DNA from: an uncultured Lachnospiraceae bacterium
GTDB taxonomy: Bacteria; Bacillota; Clostridia; Lachnospirales; Lachnospiraceae
DNA length: 64,000 bases
Assembly (NCBI GenBank): GCA_934339135.1
Contig: CAKRHP010000007.1
Location: 62,001 to 126,000 of the forward strand
Direction: 5' to 3'
How positions within the stretch are numbered: position 1 is the first letter of the stretch; every line of letters begins with the position of its first letter. Position numbers and translations under genes: made by a program. Shown here in pieces: positions 39,726 through 48,671 of this stretch. The notes below the pieces were generated by a model that saw only the letters and a list, made by a program, of their open reading frames with translations, did not search any database and was not told where the DNA came from.

Positions 39726-40352
39726 TTGGAACAATATGTGGTTACAGTCGGTTGTGAGTATGGCTGCGGAGGATCTGCTGTAGGAAGGGCCCTGGCAAGG
39801 AATCTTGAAATTGCTTATTATGACCGTACGTTGATCGATAAAATTATTGAGGAAACGGGAGTTTCCCATGATCTGATGGAAATGGCCGATGCCGGAAAGG
39901 ACATTAAAGGAAAACGAGAAAATGCGTCCGGACCGGCAGGTCTCCCGAAATATAAAAACCTGACAGACCGTGTTGTTTATATCCAAAAGGAGGTTGTTAA
40001 GAAGCTGGCGGCCCGTTCGTCCTGTGTCATTATCGGACGATGTAGCGACTATATTTTACGGAACAACCCTCGGTGTGTCAATGTATTTATCTATGCACCG
40101 GATGAGGTTCGTGTCAGTAACGTCATGAAAGAGCTGAAGGTAGACGAGGAGAAAGCGAAGGAACTGATCCGGGAAAATGATCAGATGCTTCATGCCCGTT
40201 ACAAGCAGATGACCGGATCTAACCGAGGGGCCCGTCACAATCGTCATATGCTCATTGACAGCAGTGTTCTTGGCATTGAAGGAACGGCAGAGTATATTGA
40301 GGAATTTGTGAAGAAATATCTGGCAAAGGAGGCGGGTGCTCATGGAGAATAA
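39726..40352 (+). CDS. Cytidylate-kinase-like protein
   Basis: The 208-residue protein belongs to the cytidylate kinase-like P-loop family (Cytidylate_kin2). The nucleotide loop is GCEYGCGGSAVGRALA, followed by YYDRTLIDKIIEETG, VIIGRCSDYIL and the RHNRHMLIDSSVLG segment. True Cmk has a different, longer architecture, and these paralogs have no settled substrate. It starts with TTG 39726, 8 bases after GGGAGG. It overlaps the permease start by 11 bases, so it is embedded in the catabolic operon. A regulatory or substrate-phosphorylating role is possible. Confidence 0.8.
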   Translation: MEQYVVTVGCEYGCGGSAVGRALARNLEIAYYDRTLIDKIIEETGVSHDLMEMADAGKDIKGKRENASGPAGLPKYKNLTDRVVYIQKEVVKKLAARSSCVIIGRCSDYILRNNPRCVNVFIYAPDEVRVSNVMKELKVDEEKAKELIRENDQMLHARYKQMTGSNRGARHNRHMLIDSSVLGIEGTAEYIEEFVKKYLAKEAGAHGE

Positions 40353-41886
40353 AAAGACTTCGGAGTTTGATAAGGTATTTAGTGCCTGGGATATTCTGGT
40401 GATCGCATTTGGAGCGATGATCGGCTGGGGCTGGGTAGTTTCCAGTGGCGACTGGATTACAAAAGGCGGTGTACTGGGAGCCGCTCTTGGATTTGCCATC
40501 GGCGGTGTGATGATCTTCTTTATTGGTCTGACCTATGCGGAGCTGACTGCAGCGATGCCGCAGTGCGGTGGTGAGCATGTGTTCAGCCACAGGGCTATGG
40601 GACCGGTGGGATCCTTTATCTGTACCTGGGCGATCGTGCTGGGATATGTCAGCGTTGTGTGCTTTGAGGCGTGTGCGCTTCCCACGATCATTACATATAT
40701 TTATCCCGGTTTTTTGAAAGGGTACCTCTATTCTGTAGCAGGGTTTGATATTTATGCATCCTGGCTTGCAGTGGCGATCATCATGTCTTTGCTGATCACC
40801 TATATCAATATCCGCGGAGCCAAGACAGCGGCTGTTCTGCAGACAGTTCTCACGGTGATTATCGGAGGTGTGGGTATTCTGCTGATCGTGGCATCTGTGG
40901 TAACAGGAGATACCTCCAATCTGGACGGGCAGCTTTTTCTGGGAGGAGACAAGCTCACCTCCTTCAAGGCTGTGATCGCCGTGGCGGTAACGACACCATT
41001 CTTCTTTATCGGTTTTGATGTCATCCCGCAGGCGGCAGAGGAGATCAATGTTCCTTTGAAAAAGATTGGAACAATGATGCTTCTTTCCATTGTTATGGCG
41101 GTGACCTTCTATGCGCTGGTTATTCTGGCAGTGGGCTATGTATTAAATCATACAGAGATTGAAAATGCTATGAGTGGTTCCGGACTGGTGACAGCAGATG
41201 CCATGGCAAAGGCATTTAACAGCTCAGTTATGTCAAAGGTACTGATCGTCGGCGGTATGTGTGGTATTGTTACAAGCTGGAACTCCTTTATGATCGGCGG
41301 AAGCCGTGCGATGTATTCCATGGCAGAGTCTTATATGATCCCGAAGGTATTTGCGAAGCTTCATCCGAAGTATAAGACACCGATCAATTCTCTGTATCTC
41401 ATTGGTCTGTTGTCCTGTCTGGCACCTCTGGCGGGCCGTCGGATGCTGGTATGGATCAGTGACGCCGGTAACTTTGGATGCTGTCTGGCGTACTGCATGG
41501 TATCCATTTCTTTCCTGATCCTGCGGAGAAAGGAGCCGGATATGCCAAGACCTTATAAGGTAGGACCATACAAATTCGTCGGAGCCATGGCAGTGATCAT
41601 GTCCGGATTTATGATCGTGATGTATATGATCCCGAACTCCGGTGCGGCTCTGGTATGGCAGGAGTGGGCAATGGCTGGGGGCTGGTGCGTGCTGGGAGCC
41701 ATCTTCTTTGTGGTATGTAAGCTCAAATACAAGGAAGATTTTGGTTCGCTGGTAGAGGTTATCTCAGACGAAGATGCGGCAGCACTGCAGTCCAGTGACG
41801 AAGAGATCAATGCTGCTTTGGATGCGGCGATCGATGCAGCCATAAACTCTGTATTAGAGAGAGAATATATCGGTTCGTTGTTGTAG
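40342..41886 (+). CDS. APC-superfamily amino acid permease
   Basis: The 514-residue membrane protein has about 12 hydrophobic segments. The N-terminal APC signature is visible (FGAMIGWGWVVSSGDWITKG, GGVMIFFIGLTYAELTAAMP). FFFIGFDVIPQAAEEINVPL matches the conserved transmembrane-6 region. The C-terminus is an acidic helix rich in Ala and Asp. It should import an amino acid or amine, plausibly the substrate of the aminotransferase two genes upstream. Start ATG 40342 is 9 bases after GGAGG; a GTG two codons earlier sits too close to that site. Confidence 0.9.
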   Translation: MENKKTSEFDKVFSAWDILVIAFGAMIGWGWVVSSGDWITKGGVLGAALGFAIGGVMIFFIGLTYAELTAAMPQCGGEHVFSHRAMGPVGSFICTWAIVLGYVSVVCFEACALPTIITYIYPGFLKGYLYSVAGFDIYASWLAVAIIMSLLITYINIRGAKTAAVLQTVLTVIIGGVGILLIVASVVTGDTSNLDGQLFLGGDKLTSFKAVIAVAVTTPFFFIGFDVIPQAAEEINVPLKKIGTMMLLSIVMAVTFYALVILAVGYVLNHTEIENAMSGSGLVTADAMAKAFNSSVMSKVLIVGGMCGIVTSWNSFMIGGSRAMYSMAESYMIPKVFAKLHPKYKTPINSLYLIGLLSCLAPLAGRRMLVWISDAGNFGCCLAYCMVSISFLILRRKEPDMPRPYKVGPYKFVGAMAVIMSGFMIVMYMIPNSGAALVWQEWAMAGGWCVLGAIFFVVCKLKYKEDFGSLVEVISDEDAAALQSSDEEINAALDAAIDAAINSVLEREYIGSLL

Positions 41887-41923
41887 AGATGCAGATATTA
41901 TAAACAAAGGAAGGTAAAATGTC

Positions 41924-43072
41924 ATGAACGAATTTACTTTTTCGGTACCACAGAACATTATCGTGGGAAAGGGAAGTCTTGCGAAGCTTCCGGAGGTTGC
42001 AGAAAAATCAGGCGGGAAAAAGGCGTTTATTATTTCCGGTCCTCATCTGAATAAAATGGGCATTGTGCAGTCCTGTGTGGATGCCCTGAAAGCAAAGGGA
42101 ATCGAAAGCAGCGTCTTTACAGAGACGGAGGGAAACCCTTCGGTAGAGACGGTGGACAAAGCTACGGAAGTCTTTAAAATAAGCGGTGCTGATTTTATCG
42201 TGGCACTGGGCGGTGGTTCGCCGATGGATGTGGCGAAAGCAGTCGGTGTCGTTGCCAGATATGGCGGAAGCATCACGGAGTATGAGGGCGCAGACAAGGT
42301 GCCGGGAGATATTATTCCATTGATCGCCGTGCCAACTACAGCGGGAACCGGTTCAGAGGTGACTGCATTTTCTGTCATTACCGATCACAGCCGGAATTAT
42401 AAGCTCACGGTATTCAGTTATAAGCTGATCCCGTCCTATGCGATCCTTGATGCTAAGCTTCTGACTACCGCACCGGCATCGGTGGCAGCAGCCTGTGGTA
42501 TTGATGCCATGGTGCATGCACTGGAGGCATACATTTCTACAGCGGCATCTCCGTTTTCGGATGCCATGGCAGAGAAAGCACTGGAGCTGATCGGTGCCAA
42601 TATCCGCTGCTATGTGGCAAACCGCGGGGATATTGAGGCGGCGGAGAATATGCTGGTGGGCAGTCTTTTTGCAGGAATTGCTTTTTCGTGGGCACGTCTT
42701 GGAGACGTCCATGCCATGAGCCATCCGGTCAGTGCATACTTCAATGTGCCTCATGGCGTTGCCAATGCGATTTTACTTCCTGCGATTGTAGAATACAATA
42801 TGCTGGCAGACAAAGGAAAATATCTCAATATTTATAATTATATTGCCCAGCTTCCGGCGGCACCGGAGGAGTTTACAGCTGACATGCTGGTGGATGAATT
42901 ATTGGATCTCAACGAGTCGTTGGGAATTCCGGCGGGACTGGAGGAAGTGGGTGTTACAAAGGATAAATTTGATGCCATGGCGGATGATGCCATGAAGAGC
43001 GGAAATATCGCTGTCAATCCAAGAAGCACGACGAAAAAGGATATACTGGCATTGTATGAAAAAGCGTTTTAG
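41924..43072 (+). CDS. Iron-containing alcohol dehydrogenase
   Basis: The 382-residue group III dehydrogenase has the NAD-binding GGGSPMDVAKA and VPTTAGTGSEVT motifs. The metal-site region is CGIDAMVHALEAY, then GDVHAMSHPVSAYFNVPHG with the expected His residues. Family members reduce aldehydes or oxidise alcohols, including 4-hydroxybutyrate dehydrogenase. In this operon it probably reduces the aldehyde made by the aminotransferase, disposing of NADH. It starts 37 bases after the permease gene, with a good AAGGAAGG site, and is the last gene before a large hairpin. Confidence 0.92.
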   Translation: MNEFTFSVPQNIIVGKGSLAKLPEVAEKSGGKKAFIISGPHLNKMGIVQSCVDALKAKGIESSVFTETEGNPSVETVDKATEVFKISGADFIVALGGGSPMDVAKAVGVVARYGGSITEYEGADKVPGDIIPLIAVPTTAGTGSEVTAFSVITDHSRNYKLTVFSYKLIPSYAILDAKLLTTAPASVAAACGIDAMVHALEAYISTAASPFSDAMAEKALELIGANIRCYVANRGDIEAAENMLVGSLFAGIAFSWARLGDVHAMSHPVSAYFNVPHGVANAILLPAIVEYNMLADKGKYLNIYNYIAQLPAAPEEFTADMLVDELLDLNESLGIPAGLEEVGVTKDKFDAMADDAMKSGNIAVNPRSTTKKDILALYEKAF

Positions 43073-43149
43073 ATGGAAATAATATAAGATGCTATATAGA
43101 GAACGATATGTATGACCGGATAAGAGAAACATGTCCGGGTGATTTAAAT

Positions 43150-43207
43150 AAGGTGGTCAAAATATGGTATATCCCAAATTTGGGATACATCCATATTTGA
43201 CCACCTT
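43150..43207. terminator. Long bidirectional hairpin between convergent genes
   Basis: Arms 43150-43167 and 43191-43207 pair along 17 bases with one bulged A. The 16-base perfect palindrome ATCCCAAATTTGGGAT (43171-43186) forms the top. It lies between the converging dehydrogenase and LRR/transglutaminase genes. T-rich sequence follows mainly on the minus strand. Confidence 0.78.
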
Positions 43208-43230
43208 GTTGCTGCAAAATGATTTGTTGT

Positions 43231-46185
43231 TTATTGTTTTATTTTAATCTTTTTGATCTTCGTCCATTTACCGTAGACTTTTTTATTTCCCTGCAGTTTG
43301 TAGGCACGCACACGTACATAATAAGTTTTTGATTTTTTGGCTTTTTTGACGATGAGGTAATTTGCCTTCACAGTTTTTTTCTTTGCGGATTTTTTGAACT
43401 TCTTATCCATTGCGTACTGGACTTCATAACCTTTTACGGTGCTGTCCGGAACCCAGGAAATGATAAGTTTTGATGATTTCTGGTTTACCAGCCGGAGTCC
43501 CTTGACTGCCTTAGGAGCGGTGACTGAGGAAGTCTTCGAAGCTTCCTGTGAGGCATTCGCAGAAGGCTTTTTGGTGGCCGATGGTGTGTTGGATGCTGCC
43601 GGATTCTTGGTTGACGATACATTGGAACCGTCAGGTTTATTGGAAGGAGCCGGTGTCTTGGAAGTGGAAGGAGTGTTTGTAGCAGCGGCCTTCTTTGGAA
43701 TGATACTTCCGGTTTTGAGGACCTTCTTGCATGCCTTACAGATCGTATCACCGGTGTATCCCTCTGCTGTTGTCGTGGCAGCCTTTTTGTTTACCACCTG
43801 CGTGCTGAAATGGTACTCAGGATCGATCGGAAGAGTTATTACTTCGTTCTTCTTACACTTTGTGCAGATGCGGGTGGCAGTTCCTTCATGGGAACAGGTG
43901 GCCCGCTCAATAACATCCATTTGAACCCATTCATGATCGCAGGTATCTGCCTTTTCCCAAAGGGCATAGAGGGTAATATCGCCGGTGCTTCCTGCTGCAA
44001 TCTCTGTAACCTGTTTGGTAAAGGTTTTGTCAGAGAACCAGCCTTTAAAGATATATCCGTCCAGAGTAGCGGCATTTAATACGATGGTATCGGATTTATT
44101 GGTATATGTTTTTGGATTATTGTTTTTGGCATTATTGATATTTAAAACATATTTGATGTTATATTCTATTTCCGAACGATCCTTCCACGTTGCATACAGG
44201 GTGATTTCATCCTGATCCGTTTTTGTCAGATCGTTGATCCGTTCCCCGTCTTTATAGGAAGTGCCGCTTCCGTCTGCCGCTGTATTCCATCCGGCGAAGG
44301 TGAAGCCATCCTTTGTGTACGCGTTTTGGGCAAGATTAAACGGATAGTTGTCAATAATGCATGTCTGCGTCTCCATGGTGCCTGCTGTAGCGCCATTTCC
44401 GTCGTAAGTGATGGTGTAGGTTCCCTTTGGAAAACTGATATAGCGGCCGGACCAGACGCCGTCTGCTTTTTTGGCCATTGCACGGATGTCTGATTCGGAA
44501 ATTTTCGAATAGATATATAGTATTTTATCAGTACTTTTCGCAAGGGCGAACGCATTATCACCTAATTCTTCCAGTGTGTCCGGCAGATAAAGCGTTTCCA
44601 GTTCATTCATGTATCCACAGCCGAGAAGTTCAATCTTTGTGATGGCAGTGTCTCGCAGATCCAGTGTTTTGACTGCTGTTCCGGAAAATGTCAAATAGTT
44701 GATTTCTTTCAAGGTCCCAGGTAAGATCACTTCTGCCAGACTGGTACAGTCTCTGAAAATACTTTGACCTGTCTGTTCCATGGTACTGGAGGATAAATCA
44801 ATCTTTTTCAGCTTGGAGCAGTTATAAAATGCGTAATTACCAACGGATGTAATATTTGCCTCTGCGCAATCAAATGTTTCAAGGTTTGTGCAGCCGTAAA
44901 AAACATTATAACTGATGTCTAATTGTTCCTGTTTTCCTAAATATACAGAAGAAAGAGAGGTACAGTTTTCAAAGAGATTATAATCGAGATTAGTTAAAGT
45001 GCTGCCTCGGAAGTCCACTGTTTTCAAAGAAGAACATCCGGAAAATGCCGCCGGTGGATAATTCTTTGTTGATTTTGGCATATTGATCTCTTCTAATGCG
45101 GTACAATCTGCGAATGTATAAGTGCCAAACAGTCTAATGGAATCAGGAAGCTTTACGGTTTTGAGTTTTTTACATCCTTCGAAAGTACCGGTGTTACTTC
45201 CGGGAATGGATGTAAGTCTTTGCATGTCGGTTTCGCTAAAGTCCACAGATTCAATATCTGTTCCGGCAAATCCGTTGTAGACCCGGGCGACAGGTAAGCC
45301 ACCAACATCTCCCGCTACCTTCAGATTCTTTGGACACTCATTCCAGGGACCAAGAAGAGCAACCTGCCAGTTTTCTGTGTTTGCCCATGTACTTGTGTTC
45401 ACTTCTGTATTAAAATCTCTGTCGCTGCAGCGGAAACCATACTGCAGACCATCCTTTACAAGACCGTCACAGGAAAATACGTAGCAGTTGGACGGACTGC
45501 TCGCTAATGTTTCTACCGATAGATCGAAATATATAGTACGACATGTACCCATGGTCCATTCTTCATTCGCATTAGGTAATACTTGATTTGTGTCAGGATC
45601 TCTTTCCAAGTCGAATGTATTTCCGGAATATCCGGTGGCATCAATATATATCCAGCACCTATAGTCTTCGTTATAGGCAACAGTATAGCCATGATTTTTT
45701 GTTGTCAATGAGTAACTTGGAATGCCTCTGGAAGTCAGCAGGGTATTTAAGAGGGAAGTGTATCCGCCACAGAGTGCCTTTTTCGATTTCCAGACATCGT
45801 ATGGCTTGTCGGAACAGTTCTCTGTTCCAAGCTGACCGCGATAACGACTGTCATTCAGATCATAATATGTGCGCTGTGCAACATAGCGTGTGATCGCTTC
45901 CATTTCCTTTGTCTTGGTTGTGATATCACACTGGTCAAGGAAGGTCTGTAAGTCGCTGGTCATTTCTTCGAGCTGTTCATCGGTATAGGATGACTGTTTC
46001 TCATCCACAGGGGTCGGTGAAAGATATTGCTGAAAGATTTCATCCAGCATCTGAAATGCTGAAAGGTTTGCGCTGGAATCGCTTGCAAATGCTGCAGGTA
46101 CATTTATGCTGATCGCAAGTAATAAAACGAGAAGCATAGGGAAGAACAAAGACGGTACATATTTCGTCATATATTTTTTGTTCAT
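43231..46185 (-). CDS. Secreted transglutaminase-like/LRR/InlB-repeat surface protein
   Basis: The 984-residue exported protein has a signal peptide (1-35). A transglutaminase-like domain (about 95-190) has a complete triad: Cys139 (KKALCGGY), His165 (NHGYTV) and Asp182 (YIDATGY). BspA-type LRR_5 repeats follow (about 290-590). Next come two InlB B-repeats (GFTFAGWNTAADGSG; GYIFKGWFSDKTFT), a Cys/His segment (CTKCKKNEVITLP), a Ser/Pro/Lys linker and a final Lys-rich fibronectin III domain. No sorting motif is seen. It may cross-link or cleave host or wall proteins while binding a surface. AAAGGAGGATAACAT precedes the ATG. Confidence 0.9.
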   Translation of the reverse strand: MNKKYMTKYVPSLFFPMLLVLLLAISINVPAAFASDSSANLSAFQMLDEIFQQYLSPTPVDEKQSSYTDEQLEEMTSDLQTFLDQCDITTKTKEMEAITRYVAQRTYYDLNDSRYRGQLGTENCSDKPYDVWKSKKALCGGYTSLLNTLLTSRGIPSYSLTTKNHGYTVAYNEDYRCWIYIDATGYSGNTFDLERDPDTNQVLPNANEEWTMGTCRTIYFDLSVETLASSPSNCYVFSCDGLVKDGLQYGFRCSDRDFNTEVNTSTWANTENWQVALLGPWNECPKNLKVAGDVGGLPVARVYNGFAGTDIESVDFSETDMQRLTSIPGSNTGTFEGCKKLKTVKLPDSIRLFGTYTFADCTALEEINMPKSTKNYPPAAFSGCSSLKTVDFRGSTLTNLDYNLFENCTSLSSVYLGKQEQLDISYNVFYGCTNLETFDCAEANITSVGNYAFYNCSKLKKIDLSSSTMEQTGQSIFRDCTSLAEVILPGTLKEINYLTFSGTAVKTLDLRDTAITKIELLGCGYMNELETLYLPDTLEELGDNAFALAKSTDKILYIYSKISESDIRAMAKKADGVWSGRYISFPKGTYTITYDGNGATAGTMETQTCIIDNYPFNLAQNAYTKDGFTFAGWNTAADGSGTSYKDGERINDLTKTDQDEITLYATWKDRSEIEYNIKYVLNINNAKNNNPKTYTNKSDTIVLNAATLDGYIFKGWFSDKTFTKQVTEIAAGSTGDITLYALWEKADTCDHEWVQMDVIERATCSHEGTATRICTKCKKNEVITLPIDPEYHFSTQVVNKKAATTTAEGYTGDTICKACKKVLKTGSIIPKKAAATNTPSTSKTPAPSNKPDGSNVSSTKNPAASNTPSATKKPSANASQEASKTSSVTAPKAVKGLRLVNQKSSKLIISWVPDSTVKGYEVQYAMDKKFKKSAKKKTVKANYLIVKKAKKSKTYYVRVRAYKLQGNKKVYGKWTKIKKIKIKQ

Positions 46186-46405
46186 ATGTTATCCTCCTTT
46201 TTGATGATTTTAGTATGTAAGTTTTAGAATTCCGGTGTGTCACTGTAAGTTTCTAAAAGCGTCTTTTCCCTATTATACGGGATATTTCATGGAAATGTGT
46301 TTTTTTGCGTGAACGGTTGATATATGGCGCGAACGACGCATGACTTTGTCATACCGGATTCTGTACGGGAAAAAGGCTCTCTTGCGCAGAATTTGCCGGT
46401 TATGA

Positions 46406-46613
46406 TATAATGTGCGCGAAAGCAAAAGTGAACATAGCGATCGGTCAGATACCGATGCTTGCATCTGGTAGGTGGCCGATTGCTATGTGAACGCGCTCGC
46501 GAGTGAGGAAAAGCGAAGCTTTTTCGAACCTTTTGCTGAAGCGTTAGTGACTTGGTAAAATGTGCGCGAAGGCAAAGTGGATCTTTTGCCGAAGCGTTGC
46601 GAATTTGTGATAT
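46406..46613 (+). repeat. Nested palindromic repeat upstream of the DUF1292 gene
   Basis: ATGTGCGCGAA occurs at 46410-46420 and again at 46560-46570, exactly 150 bases apart. Each copy is followed by a GCAAA element, a CTTTTGC partner and GAAGCGTT. In the second copy these are contiguous and make a compact hairpin (46571-46590). In the first they are split by about 100 bases containing a 13-bp stem (46432-46444 with 46476-46488, one G-T pair) and the palindrome-rich AAGCGAAGCTTTTTCG. TATAAT at 46406-46411 suggests it may be transcribed. The remaining 46186-46400 of this 455-base gap shows nothing clear. Confidence 0.7.
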
Positions 46614-46640
46614 TAAATATAGAAAGGCATGGGTATTGTT

Positions 46641-46946
46641 ATGGGAGCAAAAGAAAGCAGTTACGGATTTGAGGAGACAATGGTAACACTGACTGACGAG
46701 GACGGTCTGGATAAGGATTTCTATGTGGACGAGATCTATGAAGTGGATGGCAGACTTTATGCAGCAGTTATTCCGGCAGATGTGGAAAATGTTACAGAGT
46801 ACTATGTATTTCGTCTGATCGATCTGGGAAATGATGATTTCGAGATGGAAGATATCGAGGAAGAGGCAGAGTACGATGCAGCAGCAGATGCCTATGAGGA
46901 GATTCTGGATACGAGAATGTGGAACCGGGAATTTGAAGGGGAGTAA
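46641..46946 (+). CDS. DUF1292 family protein
   Basis: The 101-residue, strongly acidic protein matches the small DUF1292 family of Firmicutes (MVTLTDEDGLDKDFYVDEIY, then YYVFRLIDLGNDDFEMEDIE). DUF1292 proteins are widespread, usually cytoplasmic, and have no established biochemical function. ATG 46641 is listed because AGAAAGG lies almost against the alternative ATG at 46629. The leader upstream carries the nested repeat. A large palindromic terminator follows. Confidence 0.8.
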   Translation: MGAKESSYGFEETMVTLTDEDGLDKDFYVDEIYEVDGRLYAAVIPADVENVTEYYVFRLIDLGNDDFEMEDIEEEAEYDAAADAYEEILDTRMWNREFEGE

Positions 46947-47005
46947 AGTGGGCGTTTGTAGTCGATGTTGTATTTTTATGATCTAATAATAAAATATAGT
47001 TGTAC

Positions 47006-47053
47006 AAATATCCGGGAGTTATTAAAGTATACTTTAATAACTCCCGGATATTT
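47006..47053. terminator. Perfect 48-base palindrome after the DUF1292 gene
   Basis: Arms 47006-47029 and 47030-47053 are exact complements with no loop, followed by TTTT. It probably folds as a terminator for the DUF1292 transcript. A 15-base direct repeat (46991-47005 and 47057-47071, one mismatch) flanks it closely. Confidence 0.75.
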
Positions 47054-47173
47054 TATAAAATATACTTGTACTTTTTTGAAGGAAATATTACAATATAATA
47101 TAGTAATTTTTGTGGAGTTATAAAAGTATATAGAATTAATTTTAAGAAATAACAGATATATGGAGGTGGTACG

Positions 47174-48634
47174 ATGGCAATTGTCAGTGATGATCAGGTG
47201 ATTAAGATGCTGCGCCAGTATAATACATGGTGGCGTAACATGACTGAGATAAAAGAGGAAAGCAAGCCTCAAAGAAGACTGGCTTATTATGAAGCATTAG
47301 AGATGATGAAGCACAAGACCCTCCGGCGTTTTGTTGTATTATCGGGTGCCCGGCGAGTGGGGAAAACGACGATCATGTATCAGATGATTGAAAATTTACT
47401 GGAAGAAGGGATCAATCCAAGGAATATTTTATATGTATCCTTTGATAATCCGATCATAAAACTTATTGATGTAGAAAAGGTGTTATCTATTTATGAATCT
47501 CTTTATCCGTTAGAAGGGACGAAATATATATTTTTTGATGAAGTTCAATATATGGAGCATTGGGAGCTGTGGTTGAAAGTAATCTATGACAGCAGAAAGG
47601 ATGTACGTTTAACCGCAACAGGATCTGCCAGTCCAATTTTGGAAAAAGGCTCTGCAGACAGTGGTACGGGAAGATGGAATGTATTAAAAATACCGACATT
47701 ATCCTTCTATGAATATTGCAGGCTGCTCCAGCTTGACCCACCTGTATTGCCGAAACATCTGAAATTGACGGAGCTTGTTAAAATGGATAAGTCGGAACTG
47801 GGAGATCTGATGGAGCAGTTTACTTCTCTGGAAGGACATTTTAACCGTTATCTCATGATCGGCGGTTTTCCAGAGCTTGTATTGTCCGATGATGATGCAT
47901 ATGCACAAAGGATGCTGCGGGAAGATGTGGTGGATAAGGTCATTAAGCGGGATGTACTGACCCTTTTTAACATTCGCAGTCCTCTATTGATGGAAAAACT
48001 GTTTTTATATTTATGTATGAATTCTACAGAGATTTTTAGTGTTACAACGGCGGCAAAAGAACTGGAAAACACATCTGTCAATACAGTGGAAAGCTATATT
48101 ACGGCGTTGCAAATGTCAAATCTTATCTATCTTTCAAAGCCGGTTAATGTGGGAAGCAAGGGGGCATTAAAAGGAAAACCGAAGATTTATATAGCAGATG
48201 CGGCCATCCGCAATGCTGTGTTGATGGTAGATGACATTTTGTCAGATGAAAAAGAACTTGGAGCAATGGTAGAGACTGCTGTTTACAAGCATATTCTTTC
48301 CTTTTATCAGGGATGTACAGCACAGATAGGGTATTTCCGAAAGGCGAAGGACAATCAGAAAGAGGTTGATGTAGTAGTAGAACTTCCACGGCAAAAAATC
48401 CTTTGTGAGGTAAAATATCGTAACAATTCACATGTTCCTGCTTCTGATGCGATTATTGAACTATGCCGGGACAAAGAATCAAAGGTCACGGATGCTTTTA
48501 TAATCACAAAACGTCTGGAAGATTTTGGAATTACACAGCACGAAACGAATGTGCCTGTTTTCAGGATACCGGCGATTGTTTTTTTGTATCTGTTAGGAGA
48601 AGCGGAAGCAGATGGACAGCAGGGGAGATTGTAA
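47174..48634 (+). CDS. AAA+ ATPase with DUF4143 C-terminal domain
   Basis: The 486-residue protein is a COG1373-type ATPase. Walker A is SGARRVGKTT (about 57-66), Walker B is KYIFFDEVQY, and a sensor element TATGSASPIL follows. The middle has a winged-helix-like stretch (TSVNTVESYITALQMSNLIY). The DUF4143 end contains AMVETAVYKHIL, KEVDVVVE and ILCEVKYRN, a PD-(D/E)XK-like arrangement. It is distantly similar in layout to the ATPase at 36138 but belongs to a different family. Function of the family is unsettled. ATGGAGGTGGTACG precedes the ATG. Confidence 0.87.
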   Translation: MAIVSDDQVIKMLRQYNTWWRNMTEIKEESKPQRRLAYYEALEMMKHKTLRRFVVLSGARRVGKTTIMYQMIENLLEEGINPRNILYVSFDNPIIKLIDVEKVLSIYESLYPLEGTKYIFFDEVQYMEHWELWLKVIYDSRKDVRLTATGSASPILEKGSADSGTGRWNVLKIPTLSFYEYCRLLQLDPPVLPKHLKLTELVKMDKSELGDLMEQFTSLEGHFNRYLMIGGFPELVLSDDDAYAQRMLREDVVDKVIKRDVLTLFNIRSPLLMEKLFLYLCMNSTEIFSVTTAAKELENTSVNTVESYITALQMSNLIYLSKPVNVGSKGALKGKPKIYIADAAIRNAVLMVDDILSDEKELGAMVETAVYKHILSFYQGCTAQIGYFRKAKDNQKEVDVVVELPRQKILCEVKYRNNSHVPASDAIIELCRDKESKVTDAFIITKRLEDFGITQHETNVPVFRIPAIVFLYLLGEAEADGQQGRL

Positions 48635-48671
48635 AAAAGCAAAACCAGCGTTTCATCTCCGGTTTAGATCA

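Noticed and set aside
43150..43207. The long hairpin as an insertion-sequence end or MITE
   Set aside because: No flanking target duplication or transposase was seen, and its place between converging genes fits a bidirectional terminator.
46432..46488. The long hairpin as a tRNA or known riboswitch
   Set aside because: It is one extended stem without cloverleaf arms, anticodon or CCA end, and no known riboswitch core was recognised.
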